Assembly: GCF_005519465.1 (NCBI RefSeq)
Contig: NZ_CP027858.1
Coordinates: 2,604,001-2,668,000, forward strand
Length of the DNA stretch: 64,000 nucleotides
Source: Streptomyces clavuligerus
GTDB taxonomy: Bacteria > Actinomycetota > Actinomycetes > Streptomycetales > Streptomycetaceae
Reading direction: 5' to 3'
Positions 53,638 to 61,895 of this stretch are shown in pieces. Numbering within the stretch: the stretch's first letter is position 1; each line of letters begins with the position of its first letter. The notes beneath the pieces are model-generated. The model worked only from the letters and a program-made list of their open reading frames with translations. It was not told where the DNA came from and did not search any database. The position numbers and the translations under genes are program-made.

Positions 53638-53880
53638 CTAGTCGGTCACCAGGGGCAGCAACTCCGGCAACTGCCCGTCCGACGCCTCCGCCGCCCGCGT
53701 CCGCTCCCCGGACACCTCCCCGTACAACGTCGTCCGCGACCTCGCAGGCCGCCCGGCCAACTCGGCGATCGCCACCAAATCCCTGACCGAACGGTACGAG
53801 CCATAACGAGAACCCGCCATCCGCGAAATAGTCTCCTCCATCAACGTCCCACCCAGATCATTGGCACCCGACCGCTGAAG
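53638..53880 (-). pseudogene. fbiC: 3' fragment of an FO synthase gene (fbiC)
   Basis: Read leftward from 53880, an open frame of 80 codons gives [20 protein letters not shown], then [20 protein letters not shown] and [20 protein letters not shown], ending [10 protein letters not shown] at TAG 53638. This is the C-terminal end of FO synthase (FbiC, or CofH), the radical SAM enzyme of the F420 chromophore; [19 protein letters not shown] is highly family-specific. The rest of the roughly 860-residue protein is missing. A few upstream codons (LYEGVH) seem to continue in another frame, suggesting a one-base deletion near 53878. The joint with AT-richer DNA lies just beyond. Whether a full fbiC exists elsewhere cannot be seen here. 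Confidence 0.8.
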
Positions 53881-54334
53881 CGATGGACGCCTTCATACAG
53901 CCGCACAGGACCCTGGCCCCGAACAACAGCTGAGCAGCATTCTGCGCCAGGTGCCCCTCCGTCGGCCTCACAGGCGGCACCCTGATGAATCAGTCCAAAC
54001 GCCAGGCAACGGGGATTATTCGATTCCACTGCACTGGCACCTCAATGACATTGCAATCCCCATCATTGACACCCTTGCTGTAGCCCATTCAACTGCCGTT
54101 GAGCCCATCACCTGTCGGACCGCCCTTGAACGAAGGGCGATAAAAGACTGATACAACTCGGTGTCGACAGACCACAATCGATGCAACCGAGAAAGAAAAC
54201 TTACACTTTCGGACAAATCTTGCCATATTTCAATCACTCAGCTACAGAATCAGATCGGGCCTGCAATGCTGCGCAACGAGAAATAGCGGGCTCAATTCCG
54301 TCGCACCCTTGTACAAAACCGGGAGAACTCATCC
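53881..54334. other. AT-richer foreign-looking DNA upstream of the ParB-like gene
   Basis: Base composition falls sharply compared with neighbours (runs such as GGACAAATCTTGCCATATTT). No gene of convincing length. It probably carries the promoter of the ParB-like gene; a GGGAGA ribosome site is at 54321-54326. Confidence 0.6.
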
Positions 54335-55249
54335 ATGCGTACCAAGACAGTGCTGGTCACACCTGACATGTGCGTCAAGTGGATGAAAAACCGGGTCTGC
54401 AACTGCGTGCCGTTGCGCAGTTACAACGTCGAGAAATTTCGAGAAATCCTGCGGACGGGACAATTCCGAACGACCCATCAAGGTTTCGCGCTGGACTCAC
54501 ACGGTTGCCTTATCGATGGACAGCATCGAGCACAGGCCATCATCGACACAGGAATCTCCGTGACCGCACAGGTCACATACGACCTGGACCCTGACACCTT
54601 CGCCGCCATCGACGGAGGTCGTGTGCGGACCGCAGGCGATCACGTGGCCCAGGCGTCCGGCATGACGCAGAACAATGCCAACTATTACAGCGCATCGCTG
54701 AAGATCCTTCGCAATCGGGCTCAGGGCCTTCACTGGACCCGTTGGACTACGGGAAAAATCACTGCCGATGAGATCCCTGAGCTCATGTCATCATGGCCCA
54801 TCCCAGAATCCCGAATCAACTACATGCTGACAAAGGGACGACAGTGCCACGCCAGCGGCACGGGACTGCTCATCAGTCACCACATCATCCTGGAAAAGTG
54901 GCCCGAGAGTGTGGTCAATCTCTTCTTCGAAGGGATCGGTGACGCAAGTCGCGATTATGTCGGAAAAGATCCCCGGGCCGTCTACACAAACACCATGCTC
55001 AATGTGAACAAAGGCGTCATCAGCAGGGACAGCGTCCAACAGGCGGCACAAGCCATCAAGGCATTCAACGCACTCGTCTCAGGTGAGACCATCGGCACTC
55101 TGAAGAAGATGAAGATGGGCGGCGTCAAGGCCAGGCGCGACCGTGAGACCGGCGAGAAGATCGAACAGCCTTACCTTGCAGATCGCTTCCCCAGCGTCAT
55201 CGGCGTACAGACCATCAGCCAGAATTGGCTGAACACCGATGACCAGTAG
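54335..55249 (+). CDS. ParB-like (DGQHR motif) protein of phage or mobile-element type
   Basis: A 304-residue protein whose N-terminal third resembles the ParB/sulfiredoxin-like nuclease fold: NVEKFREILRTGQF, then GFALDSHGCLIDGQHRAQAI with DGQHR at residues 61-65, as in many phage-encoded hypothetical proteins. The rest is helical with no named domain. Codon use is far less GC-biased than neighbours (many A/T third positions), which marks it as acquired. ATG 54335 has GGGAGA upstream. No partner ParA, integrase or replication gene is near, so it looks like the remaining cargo of a decayed element. Function unknown. Confidence 0.75.
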   Translation: MRTKTVLVTPDMCVKWMKNRVCNCVPLRSYNVEKFREILRTGQFRTTHQGFALDSHGCLIDGQHRAQAIIDTGISVTAQVTYDLDPDTFAAIDGGRVRTAGDHVAQASGMTQNNANYYSASLKILRNRAQGLHWTRWTTGKITADEIPELMSSWPIPESRINYMLTKGRQCHASGTGLLISHHIILEKWPESVVNLFFEGIGDASRDYVGKDPRAVYTNTMLNVNKGVISRDSVQQAAQAIKAFNALVSGETIGTLKKMKMGGVKARRDRETGEKIEQPYLADRFPSVIGVQTISQNWLNTDDQ

Positions 55250-55345
55250 GGCTCTGTCAGGTCTTGCCGTCGAGGCTGGTCGGGACCATGTTGGGCGGTG
55301 TGGATGCCTGTGAAGTGAGTTTTTCGAGCGGAGTTGGCGTTGGAT
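55250..55345. other. Possible insertion-sequence end remnant
   Basis: GGGCTCTGTCAGGTCTTGCC and the following GTGTGGATGCCTGTGAAGTG and GAGTTTTTCGAGCGGAGTTGG resemble, from memory, the outer ends of Streptomyces IS5-type elements. No transposase and no matching inverted repeat was found, so this is weak. High-GC host DNA resumes right after it. Confidence 0.3.
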
Positions 55346-55431
55346 GTCGGCCGGGGTCAGCCGGAGCCGAGCCGGTCCGCCCCGGAGCCGGGCTCCGCGC
55401 GCGCTGAGCCCCCGCACCCGCAGGGTCGGGC

Positions 55432-56427
55432 TCACTCCTCGTTCGGGAGCCAGCCACGCTGTACCGCTCGGACGCCCGCCTCGAAGCGGCTGCGGGCCTC
55501 AAGGCGTTCCATCAGGTCGTTGGCCATGCGGCGGGCGGTGCGGGGGGAGACGCCGAGGCGTTTGGCGACGGAGTCGTCGGTGTGGCCGTCGGCGAGGAGG
55601 TGGAGGGCAACGGACTGCTGGGGGGTGAGGCCGTGGGGGTCGCGGGTGGTGGATTCGGCCAGGGGGTGGGCGGCGGCCCAGGTGGCCTCGAAGAGGGCGC
55701 AGAGGGCGGTCAGCATGCCCTGGCCGGTGAGGACCACCGCGCCCGCCGCCGTGTTGTCGCTGCTGACCGGGATCACGGCCGTGCCGCGGTCCACGATGAG
55801 CATCCGGGTCGGCAGCGCGGCCACGGTGCGGACCTGGCCACCCAGTTCGGCCAGCCAGTTGGCGTGTTCGATGGAGGGGCGGCTGTTGCGGACACTGTCC
55901 AGGTAGATCGTCCGCATGCGTACCCCGCGCGCGAGCAGTTCCTCGTTGAGCGGGCGGGACGACGTGATCGCCGATTCGGTCAGCGCGGAGTCGGGTGAGA
56001 AGGCCATCAGCTCCTCCTTCAGCTCCCGGGTCAGCACGACGAGCCGGTCGCGTACGGCGTCGAGGCCGATGAGCTGTTCCACGCCCGGGTGCGGGGTCGC
56101 GGGGCGCAGCTCCGCGTACTCGGAGATCAGCTGGGCCGCCGCCGCGCGGGACGCTTCGAGGCGCTGCTGTTCGGCGGCCAGCTCGGCCTGGCGGCGGGCC
56201 ATCAGGATCTCCATGCCGATGTCCGGGGAGACCACCCGCAGCCGGCCCTCGTCCTCGGCCGAGGCCCGGACGAGGGCCAGCTCGCTGAGTTCGTCGAGGG
56301 CCTCGCGCACCTCCGCCTCGGAGTCGCCGGTCGTGGCCGCGATCGCGGCCACCCCGGCCCGTGGATGCAGCAGCATCGCCCGGTAGACGGATTCGGCCGC
56401 AGCACTCAGCCCAAGGCCCGTGAGCAT
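55432..56427 (-). CDS. LuxR-family regulator with TrmB-like N-terminal domain
   Basis: A 331-residue regulator. Residues 1-70 (LTGLGLSAAAESVYRAMLLHP, GDSEAEVREALDELSELALV) form a TrmB-like winged helix; a helical and sensor-like middle part follows (RDRLVVLTRELKEELMAFSPD, ARGVRMRTIYLDSVR, LPTRMLIVDRGTAVIPVSSD); residues about 265-320 are the LuxR-type helix-turn-helix (GLTPQQSVALHLLADGHTDD, VAKRLGVSPRTARRMANDLM). ATG 56427 follows GGGGGGA. Its upstream DNA holds two TTTCTGC units. It is divergent from a hypothetical gene and a small secreted-peptide gene. Such regulators often sense peptide or lipid signals, but the ligand is unknown. Confidence 0.9.
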   Translation of the reverse strand: MLTGLGLSAAAESVYRAMLLHPRAGVAAIAATTGDSEAEVREALDELSELALVRASAEDEGRLRVVSPDIGMEILMARRQAELAAEQQRLEASRAAAAQLISEYAELRPATPHPGVEQLIGLDAVRDRLVVLTRELKEELMAFSPDSALTESAITSSRPLNEELLARGVRMRTIYLDSVRNSRPSIEHANWLAELGGQVRTVAALPTRMLIVDRGTAVIPVSSDNTAAGAVVLTGQGMLTALCALFEATWAAAHPLAESTTRDPHGLTPQQSVALHLLADGHTDDSVAKRLGVSPRTARRMANDLMERLEARSRFEAGVRAVQRGWLPNEE

Positions 56428-56616
56428 GAGGTCCCCCCTCGGTGTCAAACACGATCACACGTTGTCGATCATCGCAGAAAGTGGCTCATATCTGTGCAGA
56501 AAATGCACCGGCGCACGCCGTGATAACGGGCGGCGGACGGGCCGTTTCCGGCCCTGGCCCGAATCGGCCAGCGCTCAGGGCGAGTTCACCCCTGACGAGG
56601 GCCCGACCCTGGGGGG

Positions 56617-56922
56617 ATGTACCTCGTCCACGCGCGCTTTGAGACTCCGCCGGACACGGAGATCCCATTTGATCTGCGGCAATTGAGCCGTTCTCTGCTC
56701 ACCGACGAAGACCGGATCGAGCATCTGTCCGTGCACCGGCGTCCGCCCCGGCACTTCGTCCTCGGCTTCTATCTGGTGGCCGGATCGCTCGCGGAGGCGG
56801 AGAGCCGGGCCGAACGGGTGAGCCGACGGCTGCTCGACAGCGGGAGGCTGCCCTCCGCACGACTGCTGAAGGCCGAGGCTCCGCTGCTCCGGCCCGAGCT
56901 GTTCGGCTCCGGCACCTCCTGA
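56617..56922 (+). CDS. Conserved small protein of unknown function
   Basis: A 101-residue soluble protein, MYLVHARFETPPDTEIPFDL then RIEHLSVHRRPPRHFVLGFY, LVAGSLAEAESRAERVSRRL, ending with a Leu/Arg-rich tail. The alternating strand-helix layout resembles a ferredoxin-like fold. Nothing named is recognised. ATG 56617 lies after a GGGGGG run. Divergent from the LuxR-type regulator, 190 bases away. Confidence 0.65.
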   Translation: MYLVHARFETPPDTEIPFDLRQLSRSLLTDEDRIEHLSVHRRPPRHFVLGFYLVAGSLAEAESRAERVSRRLLDSGRLPSARLLKAEAPLLRPELFGSGTS

Positions 56923-56987
56923 CCGGGGCCGCGGACGGCCGGAAACGGCCCCGGAACGGCCTCGCTGGCCGCAACCGTCCACGTCCT

Positions 56988-57004
56988 ATTCGGTCCAGCC
57001 GAAT
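56988..57004. promoter_or_regulatory. Palindrome upstream of the small secreted peptide
   Basis: ATTCGG-TCCAG-CCGAAT is a perfect 6+5+6 inverted repeat about 150 bases before the peptide gene, a possible operator. Binding protein unknown. Confidence 0.35.
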
Positions 57005-57152
57005 CCTCTTCTCACCCCGTTGAGCTGCGGCTTAGCTAGTGATCACCGGAACGGGGGCGCCAACCGCGGGGCGCTCACAGCACCGGGAATCCGCACTCTC
57101 CGCCGTCGCACGGACCTCCTGACGGCCACCCCCCGAAAGGACCTCAGCAGTC

Positions 57153-57344
57153 ATGAGCGCCACCCGTATCGCCCAGGCCACCGCGGTCGCCGCCTTCGTC
57201 CTCGCCCTCGGTACCCCGGCCGTCGCCTCCGCCGCCGGACACTCCGCCCCGGTCCGCGCCACCTCGGTGACGGCCCTTCAGCCCTCGTTCACGACGAACG
57301 ACATGAGCTGGCAGATCGCTCCGTACGACATGAGCTGGCAGTAA
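57153..57344 (+). CDS. Small secreted peptide with duplicated DMSWQ motif
   Basis: A 63-residue precursor: a clear Sec signal peptide (RIAQATAVAAFVLALGTPAVASAAG, cleavage after about residue 28) and a mature part of 35 residues, ending FTTNDMSWQIAPYDMSWQ. The pentapeptide DMSWQ is repeated, the second copy being the exact C-terminus. GGACC lies upstream of ATG 57153 (GAAAGGACCTCAGCAGTC). No modification enzyme or exporter is adjacent. It lies in the same 2-kb block as a LuxR/TrmB-type regulator and upstream of two secreted lectin-hydrolase genes. Role unknown; a signal or wall-associated peptide is possible. Confidence 0.75.
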   Translation: MSATRIAQATAVAAFVLALGTPAVASAAGHSAPVRATSVTALQPSFTTNDMSWQIAPYDMSWQ

Positions 57345-57487
57345 CCGGCCCCGGGCGGCCCTGAGCGCCGCGCGCCGAGCGCCCGCGCACCCCGGCCCGC
57401 CCCCGCGTCACCGCCGCCGCATCGCCGATCACCGATCACCGATCACCACACCCGTACGCCGTACGCCGTATGCCCGAGGGGAACCCC

Positions 57488-58690
57488 GTGCCCGCCATCC
57501 GTCCCGCCCTCCGTGCCGCCACCGGCGCGCTGCTCTCCGGTGCCGTCGGCGCCGGACTCCTCACCGCCGCCACCGTCGCCACCGCCCCGGCCGCCCAGGC
57601 CGCGACCTCCTGCTCCGGCACCGCCTCCGTGTACGGAATCCTCGACGACGGCCGGCTCACCTTCAGCGCCATCAACCCCGCTCGGGGCGACCTCACCAAG
57701 GTCCGGATCGGTCCCGACCTCGGTTTCACGCCCAAGGCGATGGCCACCCTGAACTTCAACACCGTCCTGGTGACCTCCACCGCGGGCGCCCTCTACCGGG
57801 TCGATGTCCTGACCAACAACAACGCCCTGGAACTCTCCGGCGTCGAGAAGATCGCCGACAGCGGCTGGACCCACGACAAGCTGACCTACGACGGCCATGG
57901 CCACCTCTACGGCACCACGTCCGACGGGACGCTGCTCCAGTACCTCGTCTCCCAGGACAAGCCGCAGGGCTCCCAGCACATCGGCCAGCGCAAGGAGATC
58001 GGCAGCGGCTTCGTCCTCAAGACCCTCACCGCCGCCGGTGACGACCGGCTGCTCGCGACGACCTCCACGGGCGCGCTCTACTCGTACAAGATCAACAGCG
58101 CTGGCGCCTGGGACCGCGACGATCTGAAGACGAGCGGCTGGTCCGCCTTCGACCAGCTGGTCTCGCCCGGCGGCGGGCTCTACTACGGCCGGATGGGCAC
58201 CACGGGCGCCATGTACTGGTACAAGGACGCCAACCCGAACGACGGCAGCGGCAGCGACATCACGTACCACAACGACGACCCGGTGAACACGGACGGCTGG
58301 ACGCAGAAGCTGCTCTCGGCGCAGCCGAACACGTTCAAGTGCACCACCACCGCGCCGGAGACCGTCGACCGCGACAACATCGCGCAGGTCAAGGCCGCGG
58401 GCCGGAATCTGATGGCCCAGCGGAACAGCGCCTGGAACACCGCCGCGCAGTGGAGCTGCCTGGAGCGGCTCTGGGACAAGGAGAGCGGCTGGCGCTGGAA
58501 CGCGGACAACCCCTCCTCCGCCGCGTACGGCATCCCGCAGGCCAACCCCGGTTCGAAGATGGGCCTCATGGGCGCGGACTGGGCGACCAACCCGCTGACC
58601 CAGATCAAGTGGGGTCTGTACTACATCGAGAACCGCTACGACAGCCCCTGCGGCGCCTGGAACTTCTTCCAGAACAACAACTGGTACTGA
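57488..58690 (+). CDS. Secreted protein: tachylectin-like propeller plus lysozyme-fold domain
   Basis: A 400-residue exported protein. GTG 57488 follows GAGGGG and opens a long signal peptide (to about residue 38, TAPAAQAA). Residues 40-290 are a five-bladed tachylectin-2-like sugar-binding propeller (repeats of the type GYGHLYGTT, YLVSQDKPQGSQHIGQRKEI, GWSAFDQL, LYYGRMGTTGAMYWYK). The C-terminal 110 residues (SCLERLWDKESGWRWNADNP, YGIPQANPGSKMGLMG) are a transglycosylase/lysozyme-like domain with the catalytic Glu in DKESGW. It should bind and cut peptidoglycan or a glycan. Paralogue of the next gene. Confidence 0.85.
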   Translation: MPAIRPALRAATGALLSGAVGAGLLTAATVATAPAAQAATSCSGTASVYGILDDGRLTFSAINPARGDLTKVRIGPDLGFTPKAMATLNFNTVLVTSTAGALYRVDVLTNNNALELSGVEKIADSGWTHDKLTYDGHGHLYGTTSDGTLLQYLVSQDKPQGSQHIGQRKEIGSGFVLKTLTAAGDDRLLATTSTGALYSYKINSAGAWDRDDLKTSGWSAFDQLVSPGGGLYYGRMGTTGAMYWYKDANPNDGSGSDITYHNDDPVNTDGWTQKLLSAQPNTFKCTTTAPETVDRDNIAQVKAAGRNLMAQRNSAWNTAAQWSCLERLWDKESGWRWNADNPSSAAYGIPQANPGSKMGLMGADWATNPLTQIKWGLYYIENRYDSPCGAWNFFQNNNWY

Positions 58691-58825
58691 GCCCCGGGAC
58701 CGCCCTCGGCCCCGAGTGCACACCGCGCCCCGCGCCCCCGGCTCATCCCGTACCGCTCCGCACACCCTCATCGACTTCGGCCCGCCACACCCCGGTCAGG
58801 GCTGCCCAGAACCTGGAGACGCCAG

Positions 58826-60115
58826 ATGTTCCCGACGTCCAAGAAGCTCCGCACCACCGTCGCCGGACTCGCCCTGACGGCCGCCTCGATGGGCCTCGTC
58901 ACCGCCACCGGCGCGCAGCCCGCCGTCGCCGCCGAGGTCTGCACCGGCACCGCCTCCGTGTACGGGATCCTCGGCGACGGGCGGCTGACCTACTCCGCCA
59001 TCAACACCAAGGGCGACCGGCTCAAGACGCTGATCGGCCCGGACCTGGGCTTCACGCCCAAGGCGATGGCCACGCTGAACTTCAACACGATCCTGGTGAC
59101 CTCCACCGCGGGCGCCCTCTACCGCGTGGATGTTCTGACCAACAACAACGCCCTGGAACTCTCCGGCGTCGAGAAGATCGCCGACAGCGGCTGGACCCAC
59201 GACAAGCTCGCCTACGACGGCTACGGCCACCTCTACGGCACCACCGCCGCCGGAAACCTGCTCCAGTACCTCGTCTCCCAGGACAAGCCGCAGGGCTCCC
59301 AGCACATCGGCCAGCGCAAGGAGATCGGGACCGGCTTCGTCCTCAAGACCCTCACCGCGACCGGCAAGGACCGGCTGCTGGCCACCGCCGCCGACGGCCG
59401 TCTCCTCTCGTACAAGATCATCGGCTCCGCCTGGAAGCGGGACGACCTGAAGAACGACGGCTGGTCCGCCTTCGACGAGCTGACCTCCTCCGGCGGCGGC
59501 TTCTACTTCGGCCGGATTCCGACCACGGGCGCCATGTACTGGTACAAGGACGGCAATATCTCCGACGGCAGCGGCAGCGACATCGTCTACCACACCAACG
59601 ACCCGGTCGACACGTCCGGCTGGACCCAGAAGCTGCTCTCCGCCGCGCCCGACACCACCTCCTGCAAGCAGGTCAACACCCTCGGCCAGGACATAGCCGC
59701 CGACGCCAACCGCGAGGTCGGCAACAACTTCAACGACTTCGACTTCAACCACGCCCGTGCCTGGTGCGCCGAGTTCGTCGAGTACATCTGGGCGGGCAAC
59801 AGCGTCGACCACTCCCGTGAGCTGGACGCCCGAGCCATCAGCCTCAAGGAGTACGGCCAGAGGCACGGCACCTACCGGACCAGCGGCCCCAAGGTCGGCG
59901 ACGCGGTGCTCTACGACGTCGACCGCAACCTGAACGACGGCGAGGCCGACCACGTCAACATCGTCGTCGCGGTCTCGGCGGACGGGACGCAGATCCAGAC
60001 CGTCGGCGGCAACGAGAGCGGCAAGGTCTCCAAGGCCGGCTGGTTCAACTGGGACACCGCCTCCAGCCCGGTCGGCGCCGGACCCGTCCTCGCGTTCGTC
60101 TCCCCCAAGGGCTGA
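58826..60115 (+). CDS. Secreted protein: tachylectin-like propeller plus CHAP domain
   Basis: A 429-residue exported protein with a signal peptide (to about residue 35) and the same tachylectin-like propeller as the preceding gene, with long stretches identical (TPKAMATLNFNT, LYRVDVLTNNNALELSGVEK, QYLVSQDKPQGSQHIGQRKE). The catalytic part is different: a CHAP-type cysteine amidase/peptidase (DFNHARAWCAEFVEYIWAG with the Cys, EADHVNIVVAV with the His, QTVGGNESGK). It would cleave peptidoglycan peptide bonds. ATG 58826 has GGAG seven bases upstream. A terminator hairpin follows the gene. Domain shuffling after duplication is evident. Confidence 0.87.
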   Translation: MFPTSKKLRTTVAGLALTAASMGLVTATGAQPAVAAEVCTGTASVYGILGDGRLTYSAINTKGDRLKTLIGPDLGFTPKAMATLNFNTILVTSTAGALYRVDVLTNNNALELSGVEKIADSGWTHDKLAYDGYGHLYGTTAAGNLLQYLVSQDKPQGSQHIGQRKEIGTGFVLKTLTATGKDRLLATAADGRLLSYKIIGSAWKRDDLKNDGWSAFDELTSSGGGFYFGRIPTTGAMYWYKDGNISDGSGSDIVYHTNDPVDTSGWTQKLLSAAPDTTSCKQVNTLGQDIAADANREVGNNFNDFDFNHARAWCAEFVEYIWAGNSVDHSRELDARAISLKEYGQRHGTYRTSGPKVGDAVLYDVDRNLNDGEADHVNIVVAVSADGTQIQTVGGNESGKVSKAGWFNWDTASSPVGAGPVLAFVSPKG

Positions 60116-60123
60116 TATCAGCC

Positions 60124-60154
60124 AGAGGGACCCGGCCCCAACCGGGCTCCCTCT
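60124..60154 (+). terminator. Hairpin after the CHAP gene
   Basis: AGAGGGA-CCCGG (60124-60135) pairs with CCGGG-TCCCTCT around a CCCCAA loop, one bulged C. A second hairpin (GGCCCGCGTCGCCC with GGGTGGCGCGGGCC) lies at about 60160-60191. Confidence 0.75.
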
Positions 60155-60367
60155 CCCCAGGCCCGCGTCGCCCCTCCGGGTGGCGCGGGCCCTTCGCGCG
60201 AGCGCTTCGCCCCTGCCCACGCCGGTGCTCGGCGCAGACCCTCCTCGCGGACCCTCCACGCCGGTGGTCCGCGCGGGCCCTCCGCGGGGACGCTCCCCGC
60301 GCTGCCGCCGGACCGTCCGCCCCGGCCCGGTCCCGGACACGCGGCCCGGACCGCTGGGCCCGGACCG

Positions 60368-61588
60368 TTAGGCCGCCGTCCGGCAGTCCGCCCTGATCTG
60401 CGCCGCCGCGTGGTGCCCGCCCTCGCGGCCCTCGCCGCGGTCCAGCAGCCGCACCGTCAGATGCCGGTCGCTCACCAGGGCGCCGGGGACGACCACGCGG
60501 TCGCCCCGCCGGGAGACCTGGTCGATCTCGAAGGTCTGGATCGGCCCGCCGCCCTCGACCGGGGCGGCCATGACCTGGTAGACGGACGGGGCGCCCGCCA
60601 CGTCCCGGTCGCGCTCGCCCCGGGGGACGACGACCGTCAGGGAGCACTCGCGGTAGCCGCTGCCGACGTACCACGCCCAGATCGCCGAGCCGCCGCTGTC
60701 CTGGTGCGCGCGGCCCGACATGGGCAGCGCGCTGAAGCGCCCGTCGCAGCCGTGGCCCCGGTGCCCGCCCTGCGGACGGGCGTACCAGCCGCGGTCGCCG
60801 TCCTGGTAGCGGCCGTGCTCGCGGTAGCGTCCGCCGCCGGTGCAGCCAGGACCCGCCCAGGCCGAGTACGCGCCCCGCAGTGGCTGGACGGACGCGGAGC
60901 CACCCTCGGAACCAGAACCAGGACCAGAACCAGAACCGGAGCCGGAACCGGAACCGGAGCCGGAGCCGGGACCGCCGGAGGCACCCGGGCCTGAGCCGCC
61001 CGCACCGCCCGCCGCCCCGGTGGACGGCCGTTCGGGGACAGCGTCCGGCAGCCCCGCCGCTCCCGGCGTTCCCGAGGTCTCCGACGCCTCGGCGGGCGGC
61101 TCCACCGGAGCCGCGGACGGGGAGAGCGGGCCCCCGCGGCCCCCGGCGCTCCCGCCCTCACGGTCGCCCGAGCCCGCCGTGCCCAGGGCCGAGCCCGCCG
61201 CGAGACCGGCGGAAACGGAGGCGGAAGCGGACCCTCCGGCCGAGCGCCCGGCGGGCGGCGAGGGCTCGATCCGCTGCGGAACCCCGCCGAGGCCGCCCAG
61301 ACCGCCCAGACTCTCGGGGAGCAGCCCCGGGTCCTTCGGCGCGCCCGCCCTGGCCCGCGGGGACTCGCCGCCGCGCAGGGTCATCACCGAGGCGGCCAGC
61401 GCGAGCGCCGTCAGGACGACACCGCCGACCAGCAGGATCTTCCCCGTCCGGGAGAGCAGCGCGAACCGTCCGAGCACCGTGTCACGGGCCGCCCAGTCAC
61501 CGGCTCCCGGGCCCGGAGGGGCTCCGCACACCGGGCATCGCATCCCCGGCAGCGTGCCACCGGGGCCACCGCATCGTTCGCACGCCAT
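60368..61588 (-). CDS. Zinc-ribbon membrane protein with Gly/Ser-rich linker
   Basis: A 406-residue protein. An N-terminal zinc ribbon (ACERCGGPGG and MRCPVCGAPPG, two CxxC pairs) is followed by one membrane helix (KILLVGGVVLTALALAASVM), a Pro/Ala/Ser-rich region and a (GS)n stretch (GSGSGSGSGSGSGPGSGS), then an outer domain of about 150 residues with four cysteines (WAGPGCTGGG, HGCDGRF, YRECSLTVVVP, DCRTAA end) and a strand-rich core. The outer domain looks like a small disulphide-stabilised module; no named family recognised. ATG 61588 follows AGGTGTGAG. Gene order: Zn-ribbon gene, then a large membrane gene upstream on the same strand. Confidence 0.75.
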   Translation of the reverse strand: MACERCGGPGGTLPGMRCPVCGAPPGPGAGDWAARDTVLGRFALLSRTGKILLVGGVVLTALALAASVMTLRGGESPRARAGAPKDPGLLPESLGGLGGLGGVPQRIEPSPPAGRSAGGSASASVSAGLAAGSALGTAGSGDREGGSAGGRGGPLSPSAAPVEPPAEASETSGTPGAAGLPDAVPERPSTGAAGGAGGSGPGASGGPGSGSGSGSGSGSGSGPGSGSEGGSASVQPLRGAYSAWAGPGCTGGGRYREHGRYQDGDRGWYARPQGGHRGHGCDGRFSALPMSGRAHQDSGGSAIWAWYVGSGYRECSLTVVVPRGERDRDVAGAPSVYQVMAAPVEGGGPIQTFEIDQVSRRGDRVVVPGALVSDRHLTVRLLDRGEGREGGHHAAAQIRADCRTAA

Positions 61589-61895
61589 CTCACACCTGGA
61601 CTACGTAGACCGACTGTTCGGTATGGCTCAGAAATCGTGTCCACTATGCATGAGGAGACCGTGGGCCGACAGGTGTTAACGCCGGTAAGCCCTGGGGGAG
61701 TTCACCCGCTTCTCCCCGTCCGCACCACAGTCCCCACCGCCTCGGCCTCCTCGGACCGCGCCCGCGCGCCGGAGTGCCCCAGGGCACCTCGCGGCGCCTC
61801 GGAGCCGCCTCACGGCGCATCGGGGCGGGGCCCCGGAGGCCGGGGCCCGGACACGTCCGAGCCTGTCATGGCCGGTCCGTGCCCACCAGAGCCCA
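61589..61895. other. Spacer between two minus-strand membrane-protein genes
   Basis: No gene seen. It includes a patch of lower GC (TTCTGAGCCATACCGAACAG, read on the minus strand) that probably holds the promoter of the zinc-ribbon gene. Confidence 0.5.

Noticed and set aside
53841..54029. 62-codon minus-strand frame as an independent gene
   Set aside because: It overlaps the fbiC fragment in another frame; only LYEGVH looks like the missing codons, and the rest has no support.
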